DNA of 52,423 bases. Source: Actinobacteria bacterium OV320. Lineage in GTDB: Bacteria > Actinomycetota > Actinomycetes > Streptomycetales > Streptomycetaceae. The stretch covers positions 1 through 52,423 of the forward strand of contig LJCX01000020.1 in assembly GCA_001298545.1 (NCBI GenBank). The letters are read 5' to 3'. Position 1 is the stretch's first letter. Every line of letters begins with the position of its first letter. Of the stretch, positions 1 to 8,974 are shown one piece after another. The translations under genes and the position numbers were made by a program. Under the pieces are notes generated by a model. It was not told where the DNA came from. It did not search any database and worked only from the letters and a program-made list of their open reading frames with translations.

Positions 1-203
1 GCTTCAGCCGGACGATCGTCCCCGCAGGCAATAGGTGAGGCCCGGGGACACTGTCCCCTTCACGACCACGTCCTGCACAACACCCGCTGCCACGGCGGCA
101 TTCCCGCGCCGCCCAGCGGCCCGGCGGCTTCCCGGACGGGACGCACGGACGGGGGGCGTACGGGGCATGTGGGGGCGCGGCGGCGTGTGGCTGAGGCGGC
201 TGT

Positions 204-701
204 CTACACGGTTCGCTCCATGCAGAGCAGTTGGTCGCGTGTTTCCCATGAGGGGGCGACGGTGAAGCCGAGCCGCTCGTACAGGGCGATGGCGCTCGTG
301 CGCCATTTCCACACCGACAGGCGTACCGTGCTGACGCCGTTGTCCGCGGCGTGCGCAAGCGCGGCGGAGATCAGGCCGGACGCGACACCCCGGCTCCGTG
401 ATGCCGGGTCGGTCCAGAGTCTTTTGATCTCTGAGCGTCCGCCTGCGGGGGCGGTCAGCACGACACAGCCCACGGCTGTGTCGCCGCTCAGAGCGATCAG
501 CACGGTGTCGTCGGCGAACGCGGCCCGCGGGTTGAGGATTTCCGTCCGGTAGCGGTCCGGCAGCGCGTCCACATCGGCGACCGGGTCGCCCTTCTCGGCC
601 TGCGTCCGCAGATGGTAGGCCGCCAGCAGCGCGGCCGGCCGGGCCGCTGCAGGGCCCTGACCTGGCCAGCGGACGATGACAACCTCGGGTCGATCGGTCA
701 T
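204..701 (-). CDS. GNAT family N-acetyltransferase
   Basis: A 165-aa protein predicted to move an acetyl group from acetyl-CoA to an amine; the acceptor is unknown. The acetyl-CoA segment is visible as SRSRGVASGLISAALAHA (about residues 96-113), a form of the GNAT R/Q-x-x-G-x-G/A loop, followed by the C-terminal ALYERLGF strand-helix near residue 145. The first 40 residues are weakly conserved. It is a single minus-strand gene, 51 bp beyond another minus-strand gene (753-1121), so the two may share a transcript. Family assignment is secure; the substrate cannot be read from the sequence. Confidence 0.85.
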   Translation of the reverse strand: MTDRPEVVIVRWPGQGPAAARPAALLAAYHLRTQAEKGDPVADVDALPDRYRTEILNPRAAFADDTVLIALSGDTAVGCVVLTAPAGGRSEIKRLWTDPASRSRGVASGLISAALAHAADNGVSTVRLSVWKWRTSAIALYERLGFTVAPSWETRDQLLCMERTV

Positions 702-752
702 CGCGCCAGCATCACACGAGCCGTATCCGCGCCTCGGGAGGGGTGGGTGCGG

Positions 753-1121
753 CTAGTCCTCGAGGCCCCAGCTGTGGATCCGCCTGGGGTGGATGCGGAT
801 CACCTCTTCGCTGAAGTGCGGGCCCAACTCGTGCGGGCCGATGAGGAGTTCGGCCTCTCCTCGGATGTCCACGCCGCGCACGGTCCAGGGCCGCAGGCTC
901 ACGACGTCGTCCACGACGAGCGCGGCCTTCGGGTTCTTGCGGAGATTGCGCCACTTCTTCGTCCGTCCCATGGCGAATCCGCCGATCAGGATCGTGCCGT
1001 CTTCCTGCAGGAAGAACCCCACCGGATTGGCCTGCGGCTGCCCCGACGGGTCGACCGTCGCGAGGCGCCCCAACCGCTGCGACATCAGGTACGCGCGTTC
1101 GGTCGTGCTGAATTCGGTCAT
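753..1121 (-). CDS. PPOX-class F420-dependent oxidoreductase (flavin-split-barrel)
   Basis: A 122-aa protein of the pyridoxamine-5'-phosphate-oxidase-like split-barrel family, whose actinobacterial members often use cofactor F420 or FMN to reduce small molecules. The pattern LATVDPSGQPQANPVGF (about residues 19-35) and KKWRNLRKNPKAALVVDD (about 55-72) are typical of the subgroup annotated PPOX class F420-dependent. The MTEF start was chosen because family members begin there; an in-frame start 12 codons upstream gives an unconserved extension. No clear ribosome binding site precedes it. The deazaflavin preference is inferred from family resemblance. Confidence 0.8.
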   Translation of the reverse strand: MTEFSTTERAYLMSQRLGRLATVDPSGQPQANPVGFFLQEDGTILIGGFAMGRTKKWRNLRKNPKAALVVDDVVSLRPWTVRGVDIRGEAELLIGPHELGPHFSEEVIRIHPRRIHSWGLED

Positions 1122-1578
1122 GGCAGCAGCCAAACATGTTCCCGGCCGCGCGCACATCGGGTCACCGACCTAGGTCCGGGGGCTGAGACCGAGTCCCGAC
1201 CCCTGCAACGTCAACGGCGAAAACGGAGGCGAAGGCGGGCGGGGGCTGGGGGCTGGGGGGCTGGCAAAGGCTTTGACGTGTGGTTCGCCGGTCGAAGACT
1301 CAGCCCGATCCCGCCCCACGCCGTCCACCGCCACAGCCCGATCAGTCCCGCGCGCACCGCAGCTCCCCCGTGGTGAACCCGTCCGGCGCGATCCGTGCCG
1401 CGCCGGTCGATGAGCGTAGACGGCCGCCGGCCGGCACGTTGAGGGAGGGCGGCAGACACGTTCCGCGTAGACCCGCGGGCGTGCGGGCGGCTCGTAATCT
1501 GGTCGGGTCTCATCGCCTGCGGGAGGGAAGTGTGCTCGTGCCGCCGTACGGGGAAGGGGCTGCGGGCGGGGCTGTGCG
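1122..1578. other. Gene-free stretch
   Basis: About 457 bp between the divergent oxidoreductase and FUSC-like genes. The open frames here are compositional shadows of GC-rich DNA. A GGAGGGA sequence at about 1521-1527 resembles a ribosome binding site but is followed only by a short frame ending near 1594. No hairpin or repeat was recognised. Confidence 0.4.
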
Positions 1579-2640
1579 TTGCCGTCGGCGGTGAGCGTCC
1601 TGGGCCGCCTCGGCCGTCCGGTGCCCGGCCGGCTGCGCCCGCTGAGCGTGCAGGAGGTGCGGGGCGGGGCCCGGATGGTGCTGTGCGCCACGCTGTCGTG
1701 GTACCTGGCGGTCGAGCTGGGCATCAACAGTGCCCCCATCGCCGCTGTGCTGCCCGCGGTGTTCACCTTGTCCGGGATCCCGCTGTGGGCCCCCCGGCTG
1801 GGGCTCTACCGTCTGGGCAGTGTCCTGCTGGGGGTGGGCATCGCGGCGCTCGCCCTGCGCTGGCTTCCCGTGTCCACGCTCTCCCTCGCCGTCGTGGTGA
1901 GCGCCGGATACCTCGCCAGTCTCCTGGTGCGTATCGACGGTGTTCCCAGCCAGCAGGTGCTCGTCAGCGCCGTGCTCGTCTTCGGTGTGCCCGTCTCCGG
2001 CTATCCGGAGCAGCGCGTTCTGGAGAACCTGGTGGGGATCGCGGTGGTCATCCTCGTGGGTCCCCTGCTGTGGCCTCCCGACCCCTGCCGTCTGCTGTCC
2101 GGCCGGCTCGACGCCTACCGCGACCGTCTCGACCGTCTGCTGGTGGAGCTGGGCCGCCACCCCGGCCGGGCCCCGCTTGGGCAGGGGGCGGGGCAGGCGG
2201 GGGGTCTGTGGCAGCAGCCCCATGACCTCGCGCGGGATCTGGACCGGGCCCGGCGGGCGCTGCGTTGGAGTGTGACGCACCGTCGTTCGGCCGCCGCGCT
2301 CGACGAGGTCGGACACCGCATCCGGCTGGCCGAACGCACCGCGGCTCCCTTGCACTGCCTCACCGCGCAGCTGCGGGCCGCGGGCGGGCAGGCGGCGGCC
2401 GGCCCCGGTGACGCTCACGCCTGGGAGGGCGCCGGCCCGTTGCTGGACGCGGTGCGGCACGCGCTGATCCGCGCGCTGGCCGGCGCCGATCCCACGGAAC
2501 CGATCGCCCGGGCCCGGGTGATCGACGAACAGGGCGGGCCTGCCGGGAGCGGCCGGCACGACAGCCTGCTTCGCGGCATCCTGCTGCTGGTCCTCGACCG
2601 GCTCGACGACTACCGCGAAGCGCATTTCACCGGCCGGTGA
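1579..2640 (+). CDS. FUSC/aromatic-acid-exporter-like integral membrane protein
   Basis: A protein of about 350 aa with an N-terminal membrane domain (residues about 30-165, roughly five or six hydrophobic helices) and a hydrophilic, helix-rich C-terminal half. The layout, including the VQEVRGGARMVL entry helix and the GYPEQRVLENLVG loop before the last helix, matches half-size FUSC/ArAE-like proteins. These are thought to export aromatic acids or similar small molecules; no substrate can be inferred. The frame is closed by a stop at 1495-1497, so the start is TTG 1579 or GTG 1591; neither has a strong ribosome binding site. It converges on the GAF-ANTAR gene. Confidence 0.7.
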   Translation: MPSAVSVLGRLGRPVPGRLRPLSVQEVRGGARMVLCATLSWYLAVELGINSAPIAAVLPAVFTLSGIPLWAPRLGLYRLGSVLLGVGIAALALRWLPVSTLSLAVVVSAGYLASLLVRIDGVPSQQVLVSAVLVFGVPVSGYPEQRVLENLVGIAVVILVGPLLWPPDPCRLLSGRLDAYRDRLDRLLVELGRHPGRAPLGQGAGQAGGLWQQPHDLARDLDRARRALRWSVTHRRSAAALDEVGHRIRLAERTAAPLHCLTAQLRAAGGQAAAGPGDAHAWEGAGPLLDAVRHALIRALAGADPTEPIARARVIDEQGGPAGSGRHDSLLRGILLLVLDRLDDYREAHFTGR

Positions 2641-2710
2641 CCTGCCGGCGGACCGGCGGCGGTACGAGGGCCGGGTGCCGAGTGCCGGCCGGTGCGGCCC
2701 TGGCCCGGGT

Positions 2711-2746
2711 TTCGCTCGCCGGTCCGGGCTTCGCTCGCCGGTCCGG
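2711..2746. repeat. 17-bp direct repeat, two copies
   Basis: The sequence TTCGCTCGCCGGTCCGG occurs at 2711-2727 and 2730-2746, a 19-bp period. It lies between the convergent FUSC-like and GAF-ANTAR genes and contains no gene. Confidence 0.8.
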
Positions 2747-2799
2747 CCCCACGAGCCGGGGAAGCCGCCCTCCCCGTTGCGGCAGACCGACTCGCACGG

Positions 2800-3489
2800 T
2801 TATGGCAGACCGCCGCCTGCGCAGACCAGGTGGGCGACTTCGCGGAGTTTGACGTTGTTCTCCTGCGAGTAGCGGCGCAGCACGTCGAAAGCCTGTTCCT
2901 CGGTGATGTGGTGGCGGCCCATGAGGATGCCCATGGCCTCGCCGATGGCGTGCCGGGTGGCGATGGCCTGTTCCATCTGGGCGTGGGTGCGGGCGCTGGA
3001 GAGGGCGACCGCGGCGTGGGAGGCGAGCAGCCAGCCTGCCGTCTCACTGGCCTCGGTGAACGCGCCGGGTTTGCGGGAGTAGAGGTTCAGCGCGCCGAGG
3101 TTCTCGTCCTCGGTGAACAGCAGGAAGCCCATCATGCTGCCCACGCCGAGTGAGTGGGCCCTGGGGGCGTAGGCGGGCCAGCGCTGGTGCTCGGCGGTGA
3201 GGTCGGCGATGCGGAAGAACCGTTCTCCGCGCGTGCTGCGGGCGGCGTCGAAGCAGGGTCCTTCGCCGAGCTGTTCCTGGAGGCGGTCGCTGTCGGCGAC
3301 GAGTTGGTCGGTGGGAGCGAGGGTCTGCACTTTCGTGGTGTGCCGTACGAGAATGCCGGCGGCGTCGCAGCCGTCGACCAGTTCGGTGGCCGATGCGGTG
3401 ATCCGCTCAAGCGTGTCGTCGACCGAATCCTGTGCCAGCAGGTCACGTGCCATCGAGGCCATCTGCTGTGCGAACCGACCCCAGTCCAC
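2800..3489 (-). CDS. GAF and ANTAR domain RNA-binding regulator
   Basis: A 229-aa probable antitermination regulator. Residues about 1-155 form a GAF sensory domain (GEGPCFDAARSTRG, SMMGFLLFTEDENLGALNLYS). Residues about 165-225 form an ANTAR domain, with IGEAMGILMGRHHITEEQAF and FDVLRRYSQENNVKLREVA, the hallmarks of the RNA-hairpin-binding helical bundle. ANTAR proteins bind paired hexaloop hairpins in nascent RNA and prevent termination. No kinase partner lies alongside, so a signal sensed directly by GAF is likely. The start is GTG 3489, preceded by CAGGAGT about six bases upstream. Domain calls are secure; its RNA targets are unknown. Confidence 0.9.
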   Translation of the reverse strand: MDWGRFAQQMASMARDLLAQDSVDDTLERITASATELVDGCDAAGILVRHTTKVQTLAPTDQLVADSDRLQEQLGEGPCFDAARSTRGERFFRIADLTAEHQRWPAYAPRAHSLGVGSMMGFLLFTEDENLGALNLYSRKPGAFTEASETAGWLLASHAAVALSSARTHAQMEQAIATRHAIGEAMGILMGRHHITEEQAFDVLRRYSQENNVKLREVAHLVCAGGGLP

Positions 3490-3954
3490 TCCGACTCCTG
3501 TCCATCGCCTGCCTGGAGAAGCCTCCTACCCAGCCTTTCACGCAACCTGCACAGCGGTGGCTGTGAGTGACGCTCCTACTGGCCGGAAGGTGACCTGTCC
3601 GCGGTCCACCGTGCCGGAAGGTCACACGGCACGCAGTTCCCCGTTCAGCCTCTGGCGCGGCAGGCGTCGTACGGCGGGGGCGCCCCGGACGGAGGTTGGG
3701 GCCGGACGGAGCGTGGACCGGACGGAGGCTGGACCGGACGGAGGTCGGCGCCTTTTCGGGCCGTTGGCTGGGGGCGTGGCATGCAGGTCCGCGGAGGCCG
3801 GGCGCTGCGCGGCCCGACGCCGGCAGCGCCCAGACGGCCGGCCCGGCCCGGCCCCGCCCTCGTCCCGCCGCGCCACTGTCGGCCCCCCTCGTTAAGGTGC
3901 TGACCACCTCACCCTGCCGCGCCCCGCCGAGGGGCCTGGAAAGGATGTTCCCGC
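3490..3954. other. Intergenic region between divergent genes
   Basis: About 465 bp between the GAF-ANTAR gene and the DUF1877 gene. It must contain promoters for both but no -10/-35 pair could be assigned. It contains the 16-bp tandem repeat listed separately. No ORF with family-like content was seen. Confidence 0.4.
3685..3749. repeat. Imperfect tandem repeat, four units of about 16 bp
   Basis: Four consecutive units start CCGGACGGAG at 3685, 3702, 3718 and 3734, each 16-17 bp long with varied ends. The array sits about 200 bp upstream of the DUF1877 start. It could be a minisatellite or a cluster of binding sites. Confidence 0.8.
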
Positions 3955-4440
3955 ATGTCCATGTGGCTCGCCCTCGTAAAAATCGACCCCGCGCTGCTGG
4001 CCGCCCTCCAGGAGCATCCGGAGTCGGTCGGTGCCCTGTTCTTCGAGGACGACGTCCCGGAGCCCCTCGTTTCCGGCGTGGATCCGACCGCGGACTCCTT
4101 CCACTACGACTACCGCCTGCTGTCGGACATGGCCGAAGGCCGGTCCGAGGCCGAGAAGGGCACCCCGAAGTGGCATACGGCGTACCCCTGGCTGGCGCGG
4201 GCCACGGGCGAGGACTGCTCCGCCATCGAGGGGTCCGAGTTCGGCTACGGTCCCGCGTACTTCCTGACCCCGCACGAGGTCGGGCAGGTCGCGGCGGGGC
4301 TGGCCGGCGAGCACTGGACGCACCGGAACTCAGCCGCCCACTGGAACGACGAGGCCGAGGAGCGGGACTTCGACGACCTCGTCCCGTTCTTCGCCAAGGC
4401 GGCAGCCGAAGGCAAGGCGATACTCGGCGGCGTGCACTAG
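3955..4440 (+). CDS. DUF1877 family protein
   Basis: A 161-aa cytoplasmic protein of the YfbM-like DUF1877 family, whose function is unknown. Family-typical features are the SMWLALVKIDPALLAALQEHP N-terminus and the region around residues 95-125 with GYGPAYFLTPHEVGQVAAGL, then a C-terminal LVPFFAKAAAEGKAIL helix. AAGGAT lies about ten bases before the ATG and serves as ribosome binding site. It is transcribed alone, divergently from the GAF-ANTAR gene. The family is assigned with good confidence; nothing shows its biochemical role. Confidence 0.8.
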   Translation: MSMWLALVKIDPALLAALQEHPESVGALFFEDDVPEPLVSGVDPTADSFHYDYRLLSDMAEGRSEAEKGTPKWHTAYPWLARATGEDCSAIEGSEFGYGPAYFLTPHEVGQVAAGLAGEHWTHRNSAAHWNDEAEERDFDDLVPFFAKAAAEGKAILGGVH

Positions 4441-4953
4441 CGGCGGCGGACCTGCCACAGACGAAACCCACTCACAGCCAGATCTCCCGCGCGGCGTGCA
4501 GTTCCCCGACCGCCCGCACCGTTCGAACACCCTGCGCCGCCCGCCGCCCCGGCCTGGTCACCTCCCCACAACGCCCAGACCGGTCGGCCTGCCGGTGACG
4601 CCTCAGCTGCGCAGGGCAGGCGGCCTCAGGACACGCGACGACCCCACGCCCCCCGGCCGGATCGGCCGAAAGACCGCAGTGTTCGGTTCCTTGCGCCGAC
4701 CGGGTCGGCTCGCCGACAGACCTGGGCAACTGAGCCGACTGCGCGGCCCGTTGCGGGGCTACCGCCGTCTCGGCTACTCTGCCGCAACCAACTTCCCTTC
4801 ACGGAGGACCAGTTGCAGCAGATCTCCCAGCGGTGGAGCAGCACGACGCGTCTGCGCGTCTAGCTGCCTTCCGTAGCCGTGGTCCGACACCGGTCACTCA
4901 GGTGACGTGTGTCCGGATCCGGTAAGGGTTGATCCACAACTGGGAGGTTCTTC
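4441..4953. other. Gene-free stretch with a palindromic site
   Basis: About 513 bp. GTCAC-TCAG-GTGAC, an inverted repeat at 4893-4906, lies 48 bp upstream of the small membrane gene and may be its operator. A GGAG at about 4806 precedes a 16-codon TTG frame ending at 4863, too short to call. Nothing else is recognisable. Confidence 0.4.
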
Positions 4954-5175
4954 ATGGCGGCGACCACTCCGCTCCAGCAGCAGGCCTGCAACCACCGTGC
5001 CCTGGAAGTCGTGTCCGTTCTTCTGCTGTCGACCGTCGTCGCCCTGAGCGCAGCGGTCATCACCGTCGCGCAGGGAGCCGGTGTGAGCACGGTCCTCACC
5101 ACCAGCGCGAGCGTCTTCCTCGGCGTGTTCACCGTCGGCCTGACCGCCATCACCTACGTCAAGCACGGCAGCTGA
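4954..5175 (+). CDS. Small two-helix membrane protein, unknown function
   Basis: A 73-aa protein with two hydrophobic segments, about residues 19-41 (VVSVLLLSTVVALSAAVITV) and 48-67 (TTSASVFLGVFTVGLTAIT), joined by a short loop: a hairpin membrane protein. The N-terminal 18 residues are polar. GGGAGG six to seven bases before the ATG is a strong ribosome binding site, and a perfect hairpin terminator follows directly, so this looks like a genuine single-gene transcript. I do not recognise a family. The inverted repeat at 4893-4906 may regulate it. Confidence 0.7.
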   Translation: MAATTPLQQQACNHRALEVVSVLLLSTVVALSAAVITVAQGAGVSTVLTTSASVFLGVFTVGLTAITYVKHGS

Positions 5176-5183
5176 CCCCGCAC

Positions 5184-5219
5184 GGACCGGGGGAGGCCGC
5201 AGACGGCCTCCCCCGGTCC
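5184..5219 (+). terminator. Hairpin terminator of the small membrane gene
   Basis: A perfect 16-bp stem (5184-5199 with 5204-5219) and a 4-nt loop, 8 bp after the stop codon. There is no T-tract, as is usual in Streptomyces. Confidence 0.85.
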
Positions 5220-5607
5220 CGAGCCGCTGCGCCGGCCACGTTCCCTCAGCCACTCCCTCCAACCGGACCGAACATCCAGCCTCCTCGGCCTCCCGTTCCT
5301 GGTTGAGAGAGGCCAGTCTCTGCACCCTCCATCGGCGCTCCGCCCTCGCCAGTCGGGACGGCCCGTGAACCACGCCCGGGCGTGGGACGCCGCGATACCG
5401 GGCTCCGTCGCGCAGCTCCCGCTCGCCTGAAACGCCCTGCGTGCTGGAGCTAACCCGGTCAGGGAGTCTTTCGGCGCGTCCGCTTGCGGTCGTTCGGGGT
5501 GGCGGATGCGATGAGGGAATGACTGCGAGACATGGAAACTGGCTGCCGGCGGGCTCTGCCGTCTCGCTGCTCGGCGTCGACAGCATCGACTTGCCGGTGG
5601 GTCGGTA
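5220..5607. other. Gene-free stretch
   Basis: About 388 bp between the terminator and the pentapeptide-repeat gene. No convincing ORF, repeat or hairpin was seen; it presumably holds the promoter of the downstream gene. Confidence 0.35.
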
Positions 5608-6597
5608 GTGCCGAGCTCCGCTGGACGGGACCGAGTGCGCTGGGTCGAGCTGGTCGCGATCACCTTGCCGGGGCTCGCCGCTGTGGCCGCGCTCTTGTTC
5701 ACCTGGGTGCAGGTCGGTCAGGCCAGCAGGGAACTGCGGATCTCTGAACAGGGGCAGATCACCACCCGATTCAACGCCGCAGTCACCAATCTGGGATCAC
5801 AGACTCTGGACGTCCGGCTCGGCGGCATCTACGCCCTGCAGCGCATCATGCAGGACTCCGCCCGTGACCATCCCACGATCGTCTCCGTACTGGCAGCCTT
5901 CGCACAGGAGCACGCTGGATCCAGTAAGCAGAGCGTGAAGGAACCGACGGACGACGTTGCCGGCCTGCACACACCGAAGGCCGATGTGACGGCCGCGATC
6001 ACTGCCCTGGCCAAACGCCGCCCGGACCGCGACAACGGCACGGTCATCGACCTGGGCACAACCGACCTGCGCGGCCTCGCTCTGACGGACAACGCCGCCA
6101 TCACGCTCCCCGGGGCGATTTTCCTCGAGGCGGATCTCCGATTTGCCGACTTCACGGGCGCGGACCTCCGCCAGGCCGACTTCCAAAGAGCGAACCTGGA
6201 GAGGGCCTTGCTGGAAAAGGCGAACCTCAGGGGGGCGCTCCTCACCTCCGCGCAGTTGCGCCGCGCAGCCCTGGCCAGGGCTGATCTTCGCGGAGCAGAC
6301 CTGACCTGCGGGGGCTTCGGGACTGACTCCTCGGGCCGCGTGACGAGTTATGTTCACTGTGCGGTCCTCGAAGAAGCCTCGATGGACGGTGCTGACTTCC
6401 GGGACGCCAAGATGATCGGCGCAAATCTCCTCAGGGCATCGCTGAACGGGGCGGACTTCCGAGGTGCAGATCTCACCGATGCGGACCTCCGCGACGCCTC
6501 CCTCAACAAGGCAGACTTTCGTGGCGCGAAGCTCACCGGCGTCAAACTGCATGGCGCAGACCGGGCCGGTACCCGGGGCCTGGCAGCCGGAGGCTGA
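5608..6597 (+). CDS. Membrane-anchored pentapeptide-repeat protein
   Basis: A 329-aa protein. Residues about 12-32 (VELVAITLPGLAAVAALLFTW) form one membrane helix. Residues about 55-100 hold the motif around RLGGIYALQRIMQDS, common in actinobacterial pentapeptide-repeat membrane proteins. From about residue 150 to 320 there are pentapeptide repeats of the A(D/N)Lxx type (ADLRFADF, ADLRQADF, ANLRGALL, ADLRGADL, ADLTDADL), which fold into a right-handed square beta-helix. A short non-repeat insert (about 232-250, CGGFGTDSSGRV) interrupts the helix. Function is unknown; such proteins are protein-interaction scaffolds. Start is GTG 5608 with a weak ribosome binding site. Confidence 0.85.
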   Translation: MPSSAGRDRVRWVELVAITLPGLAAVAALLFTWVQVGQASRELRISEQGQITTRFNAAVTNLGSQTLDVRLGGIYALQRIMQDSARDHPTIVSVLAAFAQEHAGSSKQSVKEPTDDVAGLHTPKADVTAAITALAKRRPDRDNGTVIDLGTTDLRGLALTDNAAITLPGAIFLEADLRFADFTGADLRQADFQRANLERALLEKANLRGALLTSAQLRRAALARADLRGADLTCGGFGTDSSGRVTSYVHCAVLEEASMDGADFRDAKMIGANLLRASLNGADFRGADLTDADLRDASLNKADFRGAKLTGVKLHGADRAGTRGLAAGG

Positions 6598-6784
6598 CGA
6601 ACTCGTGCTCGGCTGCGCGCAGCTCGCCGCTGTGGCCGAGATGCGCGAGGACGTGGCCGCGTGACCGACCCGGAAGGCCGGACGCCTCGGCGACCTGCTG
6701 GTCGCTGAGTCCGGCCACGAGCTTTTCCGGTGTCCCGATGCGCTGCGAACACAGCTGCGACAGGAGGCTGCACGACCCTGCGTC

Positions 6785-7294
6785 CTACAGGGCCGGAATC
6801 CGGTTGTGGACTGCCGGGGCCTGGGCAGCGAGTGCCCTGAGTGGTTCATCGCTCAGCCGGCATACCGTCCACTCGTTCAGCAGCTCCACGCCGAGTGACT
6901 TGTAGAAGTCGATCGTCGGTTCGTTCCAGGCCAGGACCCACCACTCGAAGCGCTCGTAGCCGTTCTTCTGACAGACCGCGGCCAGGGAGGCGAGCAGAGC
7001 CTTGCCGTGTCCTCCACCTCGGGCGTGCGACCGCACGTAGAGGTCCTCCAGGTGCATGCCGCGCGTGCCGGTCCAGGTCGAGAAACGGGGGAACCACAGG
7101 GCATAGCCCACGGTCTGCCCCGTCTCGTCGTCCTCGGCGATCAGTGCGAACGCAGCGGGATGTTCTGCGAACAGCGCGTCGCGAAGCTGTTCCTCGGTCG
7201 TTCGGGCCTGCTCAGCGGCCCGTTCGTACTCAGCGAGTTCACGGATCATCGCGCGGATCTCCGCGATGTCGTCCACAGTGGCGGCCCGGATCAT
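6785..7294 (-). CDS. GNAT family N-acetyltransferase (diamine-acetyltransferase-like)
   Basis: A 169-aa acetyltransferase resembling the spermidine/diamine and thialysine subgroup. It starts MIRAATVDDIAEI, contains the acceptor strand YALWFPRFSTWTGTRGMHLEDLYV (split by motifs, about residues 70-93) and the acetyl-CoA loop HARGGGHGKALLASLA (about 96-111), then FEWWVLAWNEPTIDFYKSLG near residue 125. The FSTW-GxxGxxLEDLYV pattern is characteristic of this subgroup. Start MIRAATVDD was chosen from family alignment; ATG 7304-7306 four codons upstream is an alternative. It would acetylate a small amine; the true substrate is unknown. Confidence 0.85.
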   Translation of the reverse strand: MIRAATVDDIAEIRAMIRELAEYERAAEQARTTEEQLRDALFAEHPAAFALIAEDDETGQTVGYALWFPRFSTWTGTRGMHLEDLYVRSHARGGGHGKALLASLAAVCQKNGYERFEWWVLAWNEPTIDFYKSLGVELLNEWTVCRLSDEPLRALAAQAPAVHNRIPAL

Positions 7295-7534
7295 GCCGGA
7301 GATCATCGGCCACCGTACCGAACCGTGTCCATCCGATTCCGCGCCCACTCCGCGGCGTGAACCCGACCATGGTCTTCGCCTCGACGGACGATCCGCGGAA
7401 CACGTCCGCAGCTGGGCCGACAAGAGCCTTGTAGCGCATCAACGCGCTTGGACCGGGCGCAGCGCGGACTGGAGCTGCTCGTCGCTCGGACGTTCTGCGC
7501 CGCAGTGCCGTAGACCCCGCATCCACATCGGCGG

Positions 7535-8671
7535 TCACCGGTCGGGCGTCTGCGCAAGGAGCAGGTCGCGCAGTGCCGTCGCCGCCTGCCTCACCTCAGG
7601 TGATTGTGGCTCTGCGCAGAGCCGGTCAAGCTGCGTGAGGAATGTGCGCGTCTCGCTTTCGGACGAGGCCGGTTGTCCTGTGCCCGCAGGGGCTTGTAAG
7701 GCGTCACCGCTCGTGCAGGGGTGGTCTGTTTCACGGGGCGGTGCGCACTGGTCGGGCTGACGGCTGGGCTGCGTCCGTTGGTCGTAGATGAGCTTACGGA
7801 CCGCGTCGTCCGTGCTCACGCCTGTTGCATCACCTTCAGCGACGGGTTCCACGCAACCCAGGAGCAGGGCCAGTGCGGCGGTGCCGAAGATGCACCGCTG
7901 CCGCGAGGTATCGATGCTGACCAGGGCAGGGTTGCCGATTCGACGCAGCGCATACCCTGATGCCAAGGCGGCGAGCATTCCGGCGAAGTCGTCCAGACTG
8001 ACGCCGGGACGCAGTCGCAGTCCTCGCGCGAGGAACATCTCCTGGTACACCTGCTTCCAGGGCTCCATGGCGCCCTGGTGGTTCGCCGCCAGAGCCTCCT
8101 GGATCACCTCGTCGCCTTCGGCAGCGGCGGTGGCGACGAGCTCGAGGCGGAACGTCGGCCCGTCCACGATGGTGGTCAGATCGTAGAAGCACAGCCGATG
8201 CGCTGCCTCGACGAACTCCGTTCCCTCGAGGAGCTGTTCGGTGTCCGGGCCGATCCGCGAGTCGTACAGCGCCGGCTCATGCAGCGACCACAGGCCAAAG
8301 TTGAGCAGGTCGGCGATGTAGTCCGAGTGCGACCTCCAACTGCACCGAAGAGTGGCGGTAGAGCCCACGCGGGGGAAGGGCACCGGGTTGTTGGCCATTT
8401 CGGCCGCGACAGCCCGCTGGGACAGAAAGCTCAGCAAAGGACGCCCAAGAGAGTTGTCGTCGTCGGGATCGCTGAGCACTCGCTGTGCCCCGGGACCCAG
8501 GTGACGGCGGATCAACTGCATGCCGGCAAGGACGTAGGCGGCCGTCACGGGATCGTTGGCGAGTCTTTGTCTGCTGAAGGGCGTGCGCCGGTTCATTCGG
8601 CACAGCACAGCTGAAAGGTCCTGGTTGTAGGGGTAGGGAAGCCGGTCCTTGACGGTTCGCTCCTGGTCCAT
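7535..8671 (-). CDS. Hypothetical protein, TetR-C-like central helices
   Basis: A 378-aa protein I do not recognise with confidence. Residues about 1-45 are polar, 46-120 contain helices around RQRLANDPVTAAYVLAG, and residues about 210-270 (SLDDFAGMLAALASGYALRRI, FGTAALALLLGC) resemble the C-terminal dimerisation helices of TetR-type regulators. The last 100 residues are low-complexity and polar, ending in a helix (RQAATALRDLLLAQ). No helix-turn-helix was identified. ATG 8671 was preferred to the upstream TTG at 8704. Single-gene transcript. Confidence 0.6.
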   Translation of the reverse strand: MDQERTVKDRLPYPYNQDLSAVLCRMNRRTPFSRQRLANDPVTAAYVLAGMQLIRRHLGPGAQRVLSDPDDDNSLGRPLLSFLSQRAVAAEMANNPVPFPRVGSTATLRCSWRSHSDYIADLLNFGLWSLHEPALYDSRIGPDTEQLLEGTEFVEAAHRLCFYDLTTIVDGPTFRLELVATAAAEGDEVIQEALAANHQGAMEPWKQVYQEMFLARGLRLRPGVSLDDFAGMLAALASGYALRRIGNPALVSIDTSRQRCIFGTAALALLLGCVEPVAEGDATGVSTDDAVRKLIYDQRTQPSRQPDQCAPPRETDHPCTSGDALQAPAGTGQPASSESETRTFLTQLDRLCAEPQSPEVRQAATALRDLLLAQTPDR

Positions 8672-8857
8672 GCCGCCATCGTCGCGGCAAGCGGAGCCGT
8701 GCAACAGGCGCGCAGCTGCGTGGTGGTCGGCGCGTCCCCCTGCCCGCGCCCGCTCAGCGGCGCCGACGCAACGGGCCCGATGTACGCGCCGGCCGAACCG
8801 CCTACAAAGGCCCTGTACGACCGGTACACACGAAGCCAGTAGCCCAGGGGGCCAGCG

Positions 8858-8974
8858 ATGCTCGATCCGACTACCTCAGATTCCCCGCCTCCCCACCGCA
8901 GGAACCTCCTCGCCTGGGCAGCGTTCATCGCCGCGGTGGCGAACCTGGTCGACGCTCTGCGCGGATGGTGGTAG
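8858..8974 (+). CDS. Putative 38-aa membrane peptide
   Basis: A short frame with an ATG preceded by AGGGGG at about 8846-8851. It encodes a proline- and serine-rich start followed by RRNLLAWAAFIAAVANLVDA, one likely membrane helix, ending in GWW. Coding support is only the plausible ribosome binding site and the hydrophobic segment, so this is a tentative call. Confidence 0.3.
   Translation: MLDPTTSDSPPPHRRNLLAWAAFIAAVANLVDALRGWW

Noticed and set aside
4806..4863. A 16-codon TTG frame with an upstream GGAG, resembling a leader peptide
   Set aside because: It is too short and starts at a rare codon; no attenuator structure or downstream coding partner was clear, so chance is likely.
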